8,950 bases of DNA, taken from the NCBI GenBank assembly GCA_002452325.1, contig DKFG01000120.1, positions 8,349 through 17,298 on the forward strand. The letters are read 5' to 3'. Within the stretch, counting starts at the first letter, position 1. Every line of letters starts with the position of its first letter. Below, in pieces: positions 1 through 6,160 of this stretch. The position numbers were made by a program, and so were the translations under genes. The stretch is from Geobacter sp. UBA6802 (GTDB lineage Bacteria; Desulfobacterota; Desulfuromonadia; Geobacterales; Pseudopelobacteraceae). The notes under the pieces were generated by a model. The model had not been told where the DNA came from, made no database searches, and was given only the letters and a program-made list of their open reading frames with translations.

Positions 1-648
1 AAGCCTGCTGAAATCGATGGTCCGACCGTCCAGCCGTGCCGGTGTGCCGGTCTTGAGCCGCCCCACCTCAAAACCAAGGCTCTTGAGCTGATCCGACAGT
101 CCCAGCGACGGAAGATCCCCTGCCCTGCCACCGGAATAATTGATCAGACCGATATGGATCAGGCCGCGCATAAAGGTGCCGGTGGTCAGCACCACGGTGG
201 CACCCAGAAAACGGATGCCGCTGCGGGTATCCACCCCGCGCAGTTCATCCCCCTCCAGATACAGCGCCGTTACCTCCCCCTGCTTGACATGCAGGTTATC
301 CTGCTGCTCCAAAACTCGCTTCATCCGCAGGCGATAGAGCTGCTTGTCAGCCTGAGCGCGACCGGCTCGCACCGCTGGTCCCTTACGGGTGTTCAGCACC
401 CGGAACTGAATTCCGGTAGCGTCGATGTTCCTGGCCATCTCACCTCCGAGGGCATCGATCTCACGCACCAAGTGCCCTTTGGCCAGACCGCCAATGGACG
501 GGTTACAGGACATTACCGCCATGCCGTCCAGACTCATGTTGAGCAACAGCGTCAGACAACCCATTCGCGCAGCAGCCAGGGCGGCCTCGCAACCAGCGTG
601 ACCGGCACCAACCACAATCACATCGTATGTCGTCTCATAGCTATGCAT
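1..648 (-). CDS. mnmG: MnmG (GidA), tRNA U34 carboxymethylaminomethyl-modification FAD enzyme, 5' part
   Basis: FAD/NADH-dependent partner of MnmE; the complex installs (carboxymethyl)aminomethyl at C5 of wobble uridine 34 in a set of tRNAs in the cytoplasm. The first 216 residues are visible and the gene runs off the left edge; the family is about 620–630 residues. I translated this frame by hand. Seen: the dinucleotide-binding motif GAGHAG at residues 14–19, the family block MSCNPSIGG around Cys48 (equivalent to the essential Cys47 of E. coli), GKGHLV-type AKGHLVREIDALGG after it, GIQFRVLN and KGPAVRAGRAQAD near residues 79–101, and LKTGTPARLDGRTIDFS near 198–214. The start at 648 puts seven residues before YDVIVVG, as in E. 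coli, and has GGTGG five bases upstream; an in-frame ATG at 660 and GTG at 657 are alternatives. It follows mnmE closely on the same strand. Other family members often read DTIGQ before MSC; here it is DGMAV. Confidence 0.96.
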   Translation of the reverse strand, partial: MHSYETTYDVIVVGAGHAGCEAALAAARMGCLTLLLNMSLDGMAVMSCNPSIGGLAKGHLVREIDALGGEMARNIDATGIQFRVLNTRKGPAVRAGRAQADKQLYRLRMKRVLEQQDNLHVKQGEVTALYLEGDELRGVDTRSGIRFLGATVVLTTGTFMRGLIHIGLINYSGGRAGDLPSLGLSDQLKSLGFEVGRLKTGTPARLDGRTIDFSRL

Positions 649-659
649 ACCTGCCACCA

Positions 660-675
660 TGTTTCACGTGGAACA
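660..675. promoter_or_regulatory. parS centromere site (ParB binding)
   Basis: The 16-mer TGTTTCACGTGGAACA differs at one base from the near-universal chromosomal parS palindrome TGTTTCACGTGAAACA, and the core CACGTG is intact. Read on the minus strand it is TGTTCCACGTGAAACA, a variant accepted by ParB in other bacteria. It occupies nearly the whole gap between the mnmE stop (679) and the mnmG start, and touches the alternative mnmG ATG at 660. ParB loads at parS, spreads, and is moved by ParA to segregate origins; parS sites cluster near oriC, and oriC here would be about 4–6 kb away. In related genomes rsmG–parA–parB typically follow mnmG, which would lie just beyond the left edge (inferred). 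Confidence 0.88.
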
Positions 676-678
676 CCA

Positions 679-2061
679 TCACTTACCTATACAGAACGAC
701 GAAAAAATACGATCCAGCAAATCGTCCGTAGTGGTCTCGCCGGTGATCTCGCCGAATGCAGACAGCGCAGACCTGATATCCAGCGCCAGCAGTTCAGGCG
801 GAAATCCGGACCGTAGGTTGTGCCTGAATGCCTGCAAAGACTGCAGCGCCCGGCTAAGGATGTCACGGTGACGCACATTACTGACCACTGCAGCCCTGTC
901 GGAAGAAAGTGCCGAGTTATTCACAAAATGGTCGTACACCAGGCGTGTCAATTCCGGGACACCTGCGCCGGTACGGGCCGAAACTGTGCAGGAGGCGACA
1001 AAACCGGTAACAGACGAAAGATCAACCGCCTGATGCAGATCCCCTTTGGTAGCAACCAGCAAAAAAGGGACACTGCCCAGGGCAGCGATTAATATGGACA
1101 GATCAGCGGGAAGCGGGGCAGTCCCGTCAATCAGCAACAGCACCAGATCGGCCTCTGTCACCTTATCAAGGGCGCGCCGGACCCCCTCCTGCTCGACATC
1201 ATCTGCGTGGTGCGCCCGGATACCGGCTGCGTCAATAATCTTGACCGGTAGGCCGTGCAACGAAACCACTTCTTCAATCAGGTCACGGGTGGTGCCGGGG
1301 ATGGCCGATACAATGGCCCGATCAGTACCGGATAGCGTATTCAGCAGGCTTGACTTGCCGACATTGGGATGGCCGATCAGCAGCACTGATACGCCATTTC
1401 GCAAGACCTTGCCGGTAGAAAACGTAGCAAGGAGCCCAGTAAGGGAGTCAAGCACCCCTTCAATCTGTCGTTCGGCAACACCAAAGACAGCCGGATCAAC
1501 TTCGTCTTCAGGGAAGTCGATATGGGCCTCAACCAGGGCCAGGGCATCCAGCAGCGGTGCCTTCATGGCAACTAGCTCCTTTGAAAGATGTCCCTCACGC
1601 TGGGCGTGCGCAAGCTGTAACGAACGTTCAGTACGACTGGCGATCAGGTCCATGACCGATTCAGCCTGCACCAGATCTATACGTCCATTCAAAAAGGCGC
1701 GCCGGGTGAATTCGCCGGGATCTGCAAGACGGGCACCAACAGCAATACAGGCCTCTAACACGGCACGCACCAGATAGTAGCCGCCATGACAATGCAGTTC
1801 CAGAACATCCTCGCGGGTGTAGGAGCGCGGCGCCCGCATCAGCACCGCCATGCCTTCATCCAGTTGGCTGCCGTCTGCAGGATTGAGCAAACGGCCATAG
1901 AAAAGGCGGTGGCTTTGAAAGCCACCGCCGCTGCTCATACCGGGACCTGAGAAAACCGCCTGACCTATTCGCTCAGCATCAGACCCACTGACCCGCACAA
2001 TGCCGATCCCCCCGGATCCCAGAGGGGTTGCTATGGCTGCGATGGTATCACGAACATACAT
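679..2061 (-). CDS. mnmE: MnmE (TrmE), tRNA-modification GTPase
   Basis: K+-stimulated GTPase that works with MnmG to modify wobble uridine 34 of tRNAs, using a tetrahydrofolate-derived one-carbon unit. It is 460 residues long, usual for the family. Seen: an N-terminal folate-binding domain (about 1–118, starting YVRDTIAAIATPLGSGGIGI), a helical domain, and a G domain of about 215–375 with G1 GHPNVGKSS (230–238), G2 GTTRD (256–260), G3 DAAG (277–280), G4 TKGD (338–341) and SART (361–364). It ends in the family's C-terminal CIGK with the catalytic Cys457. G4 is usually NKxD; here Thr replaces Asn. The ATG at 2061 matches family N-termini; the longer frame from a TTG at 2115 would add 18 unrelated residues overlapping yidC. 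There is no clear Shine-Dalgarno; the yidC stop is 13 bases away, so translational coupling is likely. mnmG follows across the parS-containing gap. Confidence 0.98.
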   Translation of the reverse strand: MYVRDTIAAIATPLGSGGIGIVRVSGSDAERIGQAVFSGPGMSSGGGFQSHRLFYGRLLNPADGSQLDEGMAVLMRAPRSYTREDVLELHCHGGYYLVRAVLEACIAVGARLADPGEFTRRAFLNGRIDLVQAESVMDLIASRTERSLQLAHAQREGHLSKELVAMKAPLLDALALVEAHIDFPEDEVDPAVFGVAERQIEGVLDSLTGLLATFSTGKVLRNGVSVLLIGHPNVGKSSLLNTLSGTDRAIVSAIPGTTRDLIEEVVSLHGLPVKIIDAAGIRAHHADDVEQEGVRRALDKVTEADLVLLLIDGTAPLPADLSILIAALGSVPFLLVATKGDLHQAVDLSSVTGFVASCTVSARTGAGVPELTRLVYDHFVNNSALSSDRAAVVSNVRHRDILSRALQSLQAFRHNLRSGFPPELLALDIRSALSAFGEITGETTTDDLLDRIFSSFCIGK

Positions 2062-2074
2062 GGTTGATCTGAAA

Positions 2075-3673
2075 TCAGTCCTTGACCAGTTTGTTGATGT
2101 ACATCTGCTGGCCAATGGTCAGAATGTTATTGACCAGCCAGTAGAGCACCAGACCGGAAGGGAAGGTCAGGAACATAAAGGTAAAGATAACCGGCAAGGC
2201 CAACATCACCTTCTGCTGTAGCTCGTCCATGTTGGACGGGGTCATCTTTTGTTGAATAAACATGGTGGCTCCCATAATGATCGGAGTCACATAGTACGGA
2301 TCTTTATCTGACAGGTCTGTTATCCAGAAGTAAAACGGGGCATGACGCAGCTCGATCGAGTACATCAAGGCCTTGTACAGGGCAAAGAAGACCGGGATCT
2401 GCACCAGCATCGGCAGACAACCGCCCAGCGGATTGACCTTATGCTCGCGGTACAGCTCCATAACCGCCCTGTTCATAGCGTCCTTGTCGTTCTTGAACTT
2501 CTCCTTCAAGGCCATCATCTTGGGCTGCAGCTTACTCATATCCTTCATCGACTTGTAACTTTTGTGGGTCAACGGAAAGAATATGATCTTGAGGACCACC
2601 GTGATGATAATAATGGCAATACCGTAGTTACCAACGTACTTATAGAAAAACTTAAGGGAATAAAGCATCGGCTTGGCCAGCGCTGAGAACCAGCCCAGGT
2701 CAAGGGACTGCTCCAGGGAGTTACCCTGTGCCTTGAGAATGTCGATATCCTTGGGGCCGATAAACAGGTGATGCTTCAGCGAAACAGCCTGTCCAGGCGC
2801 TGCGGAAAAAGCCGGTGTGGTGATAGCGGACTCAAGGAAACCGGCAGCGTTCTTCTTCAGCTCAACCGAGGCAATACTGTTGGCATCAGCAAGCAATGCA
2901 GAAAGGAAGTACTTGTCGTTGATAGCCGCCCAGCTGACTGATTTCTCGTATTTTTTTGAAGCTGAGGCGACATCTTTAGGCGCTTCGGTATACAAAGAAT
3001 TGTCAGCATACAATGAGGAACCGTAGGTCTCATAACGACTGTCCTTCTGATTCACCTCAAACGGGGCGGTCAGCAGATGCTGGAAAGAGCCGGTGATCGG
3101 TGCCGAGGAGTTGTTAACCAGCTGGGTCTCCAGCGCAATACCATAGCCGCTCCCGTCGAAGCTGTAGGTCTTGCGCACCACAAAACCCTGGGCATCGACA
3201 TAGGTAAAGATCAGCTGTTTTTTGTCGCCTGCAGCCAGAGTAAGCGCCGTTGCTGAAGGAGCGTAGACCGCCTGGTTCGACAAGGCAAAGCCGACACCAC
3301 GGGTCGAAAAGGATAATGCCGACGGGTCTGATTGCCCCAACAGCACCACCAACGGTGCGTCAGGCTTATTTGTCTCGCGGAAACCCTTCAGGGTCATACG
3401 TTTTAACGCCGCACCGGTACCGCTGAATACTGCCGTATAACGATCGGTTTCAACGATAACCTCATGAGCAGGCTTGCCAACCGGCGCTGCAGGCACAAGG
3501 GGAGATGTGACTGGTTGCACACTGACGACCGGCGCAGCACCGACATTCTGGGTTGTAACTGCCGAAGGGGCGGTGTCAACCACGGTCTGTTTCTGCTGAG
3601 GGCCATTCAACAGTGAAAACAGGTAAAAGACACCGATAGAAAGAATAATCGCCAGTAACGCTCTTTTTTCCAT
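2075..3673 (-). CDS. yidC: YidC membrane protein insertase
   Basis: Inner-membrane insertase/chaperone that inserts and folds membrane proteins alone or with SecYEG. It is 532 residues long, the Gram-negative form. Seen: TM1 at about 4–22, a Pro/Ala/Val-rich linker (about 30–68), a large periplasmic beta domain (about 70–325), then the conserved 60KD insertase core with TM2 at about 348–368, a cytoplasmic coiled hairpin (KLQPKMMALKEKFKND, 381–396), HKVNPLGGCLPMLVQIPVFFA around 411–431, and the last helices around FPSGLVLYWLVNN (504–516). The charged residue of the hydrophilic groove, Arg366 in E. coli, aligns by eye with Lys362 here. ATG 3673 is chosen over an upstream in-frame start at 3706 because it has GGAG (3679–3682 on the complement) five bases away and matches the family's MEKR start. 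It sits 16 bases after yidD and 13 before mnmE, with no jag gene after it. Confidence 0.98.
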   Translation of the reverse strand: MEKRALLAIILSIGVFYLFSLLNGPQQKQTVVDTAPSAVTTQNVGAAPVVSVQPVTSPLVPAAPVGKPAHEVIVETDRYTAVFSGTGAALKRMTLKGFRETNKPDAPLVVLLGQSDPSALSFSTRGVGFALSNQAVYAPSATALTLAAGDKKQLIFTYVDAQGFVVRKTYSFDGSGYGIALETQLVNNSSAPITGSFQHLLTAPFEVNQKDSRYETYGSSLYADNSLYTEAPKDVASASKKYEKSVSWAAINDKYFLSALLADANSIASVELKKNAAGFLESAITTPAFSAAPGQAVSLKHHLFIGPKDIDILKAQGNSLEQSLDLGWFSALAKPMLYSLKFFYKYVGNYGIAIIIITVVLKIIFFPLTHKSYKSMKDMSKLQPKMMALKEKFKNDKDAMNRAVMELYREHKVNPLGGCLPMLVQIPVFFALYKALMYSIELRHAPFYFWITDLSDKDPYYVTPIIMGATMFIQQKMTPSNMDELQQKVMLALPVIFTFMFLTFPSGLVLYWLVNNILTIGQQMYINKLVKD

Positions 3674-3689
3674 AAAAACTCCAGTACCG

Positions 3690-3902
3690 TCAGCGGACAG
3701 GGTCATAGCCGCCCGGATGCCACGGATGGCAGCGAAGCAGGCGGGCCGTGGTCAGCAGGAGTCCCCTGCCAGGTCCGTAACGACGGATAGATTCAAGTGA
3801 GTACTCGGAACAGGTGGGATAAAATCGACAGCTGCCGGGAAGTAGGGGTGAGATAACGAACTGATAGGCGCGGATCACTGCTATGAGAAATCGTGACAAC
3901 AT
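3690..3902 (-). CDS. yidD: YidD, membrane protein insertion efficiency factor
   Basis: A 70-residue member of the YidD (DUF37) family, a small membrane-associated protein reported to assist YidC-dependent insertion. Seen: a hydrophobic amphipathic N-terminus (residues 1–21), then the hallmark CRFYPTCSEYS at 25–35 and RCHPWHPGGYDPV at 57–69, with Cys25, Cys31 and Cys58. Length is typical (about 70–85). The ATG at 3902 lies 22 bases inside the 3' end of rnpA and has no clear Shine-Dalgarno, so its translation is probably coupled to rnpA. yidC starts 16 bases after its stop. The rnpA–yidD–yidC order is conserved widely in bacteria, supporting a shared transcript. Confidence 0.96.
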   Translation of the reverse strand: MLSRFLIAVIRAYQFVISPLLPGSCRFYPTCSEYSLESIRRYGPGRGLLLTTARLLRCHPWHPGGYDPVR

Positions 3903-4252
3903 GTATGGGAACCGATCTGCTGAAAGGCGCGCTGCAACTCAGCGAACAGGACTGTCGTGCCCTTTTCAGCAGCCTGCCGTCGAACAATGACATTCAAATC
4001 AACGCCAGGCAAGTAGGTACAATGATGACGAAAAAATTCTCTGACAATCCGCTTCAGTCTGTTGCGAATAACGGCATTGCCGGCTTTTCTGCTGGCGGTT
4101 ATCCCAAGCCTGGGGTGTGAGCAATCGTTTAGTTTCCAGACAACAAGAAAAGACCGTCCGGAGACCACAGAGGTACTATCGGACAGTCTTAAATACTCTG
4201 ATCTGCTCAGTAGGCGTAAATGCTTGGGAAAACAGGCGCCATACTCTGACAC
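3881..4252 (-). CDS. rnpA: Ribonuclease P protein component
   Basis: Basic protein subunit (C5) of RNase P; it binds the RNase P RNA and the 5' leader of pre-tRNA to help make mature tRNA 5' ends. It is 123 residues long, normal for the family. Seen: LRLLSRSEYLRL at 12–23, PRLGITASRKAGNAVIRNR spanning 47–65, and the arginine-rich signature RNRLKRIVREFFR at 63–75. The start is a GTG at 4252, the only valid in-frame start between the upstream stop at 4274–4276 and residue 29. No Shine-Dalgarno precedes it, and the rpmH stop is only 17 bases upstream, so coupling to rpmH is inferred. It overlaps yidD by 22 bases at its 3' end. The C-terminal tail (SHTCCHDFS) is not conserved family sequence as far as I recall. 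Confidence 0.96.
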   Translation of the reverse strand: MSEYGACFPKHLRLLSRSEYLRLSDSTSVVSGRSFLVVWKLNDCSHPRLGITASRKAGNAVIRNRLKRIVREFFRHHCTYLPGVDLNVIVRRQAAEKGTTVLFAELQRAFQQIGSHTCCHDFS

Positions 4253-4269
4253 AGGTAACCGTAAGCTGC

Positions 4270-4419
4270 TTATTTAGCAGCTATCTGAACCGAAAGGCGC
4301 TTACGGCCTTTGGCGCGGCGGCGCTTGATAACAAGGCGGCCGTTCTTGGTAGCCATACGGACCAGGAAACCATGGGTACGCTTACGGGAAGTATTACTGG
4401 GCTGAAATGTTCTTTTCAC
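4270..4419 (-). CDS. rpmH: 50S ribosomal protein L34
   Basis: Small, very basic large-subunit ribosomal protein of 49 residues. The sequence begins (V/M)KRTFQPSNTSRKRTHGFL, the family signature, and ends in the Arg/Lys-rich RRRAKGRKRLSV followed by a short QIAAK tail; the E. coli protein is 46 residues. The start is a GTG at 4419, supported by GGAG (complement of 4427–4430) seven bases upstream and by the family N-terminus. An in-frame start at 4470 would add 17 unrelated residues and run through the leader hairpin, so it is rejected. It is first in the minus-strand operon and is followed by rnpA 17 bases later, the usual pairing. Confidence 0.97.
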   Translation of the reverse strand: MKRTFQPSNTSRKRTHGFLVRMATKNGRLVIKRRRAKGRKRLSVQIAAK

Positions 4420-4446
4420 GGCTAAACTCCATTGCGGCAAAAGGTT

Positions 4447-4466
4447 CGTGTCTCCAAACAGACACG
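4447..4466 (-). promoter_or_regulatory. Hairpin in the rpmH 5' leader
   Basis: A perfect 7-bp inverted repeat, CGTGTCT and AGACACG, encloses a 6-base loop. On the minus strand it lies between the predicted rpmH transcription start (about 4486) and the GTG start, ending 27 bases before the start codon. There is no T-run after it, so it is not an intrinsic terminator. It may protect the mRNA 5' end or take part in L34 leader regulation; the function is inferred only from position. Confidence 0.4.
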
Positions 4467-4492
4467 TCAATCAAACGATAAAACGAACGCAT

Positions 4493-4522
4493 CCTATACC
4501 CAACTAGAGCGGTAGCTGTCAA
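4493..4522 (-). promoter_or_regulatory. Promoter of the rpmH–rnpA–yidD–yidC–mnmE–mnmG operon
   Basis: On the minus strand there is a perfect sigma-70 −35 box TTGACA (complement of 4517–4522), an 18-base spacer, and a −10-like TATAGG (complement of 4493–4498, 4 of 6 matches). Transcription would start near 4486, giving a leader of about 67 bases. It is the best promoter-like match seen upstream of rpmH, and no other is needed for the tightly packed genes that follow. Confidence 0.6.
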
Positions 4523-4654
4523 GTATTTTGTTTTATAGACAAATCTTATTAGCCGTTGAAAAAAAGGACCAGCTCTGCTACTGTTTCTAGCCCCATCAGG
4601 ACTGATTAAGTCGGCTAACAACCTATAACTACCTGTATTTATTTTAAAATTAAG
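4523..4654. other. Middle of the rpmH–dnaA divergent intergenic region, no gene seen
   Basis: No coding frame with family resemblance or good initiation signals was found on either strand. The segment becomes AT-rich towards its right end (around 4638–4655, mostly A/T). It contains a 7-bp inverted repeat, TTAGCCG at 4549–4555 and CGGCTAA at 4612–4618, with 56 bases between the arms, and an A7 run at 4559–4565. No classical terminator, tRNA or riboswitch was recognised. Confidence 0.5.
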
Positions 4655-4674
4655 TTATCAACAGTTGTTGATAT
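4655..4674. promoter_or_regulatory. Facing pair of DnaA-box-like 9-mers upstream of dnaA
   Basis: TTATCAACA at 4655–4663 differs at one base from the DnaA box TTATCCACA. After two bases (GT) comes TGTTGATAT at 4666–4674, whose reverse complement ATATCAACA is a second related 9-mer. The inner 16 bases form a perfect palindrome, ATCAACA–GT–TGTTGAT. An AT-rich stretch lies on its left. It overlaps the −35 region of the candidate dnaA promoter, so DnaA binding could repress its own gene; it may also be one half of a bipartite origin. Confidence 0.55.
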
Positions 4675-4696
4675 CCCTGTTTATAAATTACATATT
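4668..4696 (+). promoter_or_regulatory. Candidate dnaA promoter
   Basis: A −35-like TTGATA (4668–4673, 5 of 6), a 17-base spacer, and a −10-like CATATT (4691–4696, 4 of 6). The predicted start near 4703 gives a leader of about 100 bases to the ATG at 4805. The −35 box lies inside the second DnaA-box-like 9-mer, the usual geometry for autoregulation. The −10 is weak and other AT-rich choices exist nearby. Confidence 0.35.
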
Positions 4697-4804
4697 AACA
4701 TGTAAGCACCAGCTGCGCAAAGGGTCTGCTTGACCCTGCAGTCAGGCATGCAGCCTGTCACGATCGGAATTGCGTATATGCCGTCTTCCAAACATACTGC
4801 CGCC

Positions 4805-6160
4805 ATGCACACCGTCTGGAATCAGACCGTAGCAAATCTTGAGAAGGTCATTGCACCGCAAAATTTCGCCAACTGGATTGAGCCGATCAGATTCAGCCAC
4901 GCCGACCAACAGGGACTGTACCTGACCATACCAAACCAGTTTTTCAGAGAATGGATCGAAGACAACTACCTTGACCTGATCAGCAGCGCTCTTGCTGTCA
5001 CCAGTGATAAAAACCCGCGCATATCATTTATCATTGAAGAATCAGACCGCAGTGATCCTCTGGCACTGCCGAATCAGCCTCAGACTGAACAGGGGCAGAC
5101 CACTCCTCCTGTCACACCGGAAGCAGGATCACCCAGGGAATCTACGCCCCTCAACCCCCGCTACACCTTTGAGCAGTTTGTCAGCGGTTCCGGTAACCAA
5201 TTTGCCCATGCTGCGGCAATGGCGGTGGCCAATAATCCGGCAATCACCTACAACCCCCTGTTTATCTATGGAGGAGTCGGACTCGGCAAGAGTCATCTGC
5301 TCAACGCTGTCGGCCACCATATACAGGCCAACGATCAAACCGCACGGGTCTTTTACTGTTCAGCCGAAAAATTCATGCATGAGATGGTCAACTGTATCAA
5401 GCTCAACAAGATGGATGAATTTCGCGCACGTTACCGTTCTGTCGATGTATTGCTGATTGACGACATCCAGTTTATTACCGGTAAAGAGCGGACCCAGGTT
5501 GAATTTTTCCACACCTTTAACGCCCTCTATGAGGCCCATAAACAGATTGTCATCACCTCGGATAAATTTCCCCGCGAGATGCCCAATCTGGAAGAACGCC
5601 TCCGTTCACGCTTTGAATGGGGTCTGATAGCTGATATTCAGCCGCCCGACCTGGAAACCAAAATTGCGATTCTAAAGAAAAAAGCCGAATTGAACCGGAT
5701 TCAACTGCCGGACGATGTGGCCTATTTCCTGGCCTCCAGTGATACCCGTAATATACGCGAGCTTGAAGGGATGCTGATCAGACTGGGGGCCTACAGCAGC
5801 CTGCAGCACATACCAATCACCCTTGCCATGGCAAAACATAATCTGAAAGACATCCTGGTTGATAAACGTAAGGATATCTCGATTGAACTGATTCAAAAAG
5901 TAGTGGCTGACCATTTTGGTCTCAAGGTGGCTGACCTTAAATCAGAGAAACGCCTCAAGGCATTTGTACAGGCACGTCAGATAGCGGTCTGGCTCTGTCG
6001 TGACATGACCAGTGCCTCCTATCCGGATATCGGCGCACGTTTTGGGGGCAAAGACCATTCAACCGTGATTCATGCAGCCAAAAAAATTGACAAGCTGTTG
6101 TCAGAAGATGCTAACCTTTTAAAAACAATGGAAGAACTTAAAGAGGCCCTTCAAAGATAA
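4805..6160 (+). CDS. dnaA: Chromosomal replication initiator DnaA
   Basis: AAA+ ATPase that binds DnaA boxes, melts oriC and recruits the helicase. From ATG 4805 it is 451 residues, within the family range. Domain I about 1–75 (MHTVWNQTVANLEKVI; Trp5 matches Trp6 of E. coli), a Pro/Gln/Thr-rich linker about 80–115, and the AAA+ core from about 117 (NPRYTFEQFV). Seen in the core: Walker A GGVGLGKSH (156–164), Walker B LLIDDIQF (216–223), sensor 1 ITSDK (250–254), LEERLRSRFEWGL (262–274) and sensor 2 RNIRELEG (315–322). Domain IV ends with the DNA-binding signature FGGKDHSTVIHAAKKI (413–428). Walker A has Ser where Thr is usual, and the DHTT motif reads DHST. The start is uncertain: the frame is open to ATG 4778, ATG 4748 and TTG 4730, and none has a strong Shine-Dalgarno; 4805 is preferred by domain I alignment. 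It diverges from rpmH. Confidence 0.96.
   Translation: MHTVWNQTVANLEKVIAPQNFANWIEPIRFSHADQQGLYLTIPNQFFREWIEDNYLDLISSALAVTSDKNPRISFIIEESDRSDPLALPNQPQTEQGQTTPPVTPEAGSPRESTPLNPRYTFEQFVSGSGNQFAHAAAMAVANNPAITYNPLFIYGGVGLGKSHLLNAVGHHIQANDQTARVFYCSAEKFMHEMVNCIKLNKMDEFRARYRSVDVLLIDDIQFITGKERTQVEFFHTFNALYEAHKQIVITSDKFPREMPNLEERLRSRFEWGLIADIQPPDLETKIAILKKKAELNRIQLPDDVAYFLASSDTRNIRELEGMLIRLGAYSSLQHIPITLAMAKHNLKDILVDKRKDISIELIQKVVADHFGLKVADLKSEKRLKAFVQARQIAVWLCRDMTSASYPDIGARFGGKDHSTVIHAAKKIDKLLSEDANLLKTMEELKEALQR

Noticed and set aside
154..816. Plus-strand open frame (220 codons) opposite mnmG and the end of mnmE
   Set aside because: Antisense to conserved MnmG sequence and crossing parS; no family resemblance or ribosome site.
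1046..1777. Plus-strand open frame (243 codons) opposite mnmE
   Set aside because: Antisense to the conserved MnmE G domain and helical region; Ser/Arg/Thr-rich low-quality composition typical of a shadow frame.
2062..2115. Upstream extension of mnmE to a TTG start at 2115
   Set aside because: It would add 18 residues not found in the family and overlap the yidC coding end; the ATG at 2061 gives the expected N-terminus.
4559..4600. T7 run on the minus strand, considered as an intrinsic terminator
   Set aside because: No stable G/C stem precedes the run on that strand, and no gene ends there.
4394..4621. Minus-strand 75-codon open frame overlapping rpmH and its promoter
   Set aside because: It runs through the rpmH promoter and leader in another frame, with no family resemblance.
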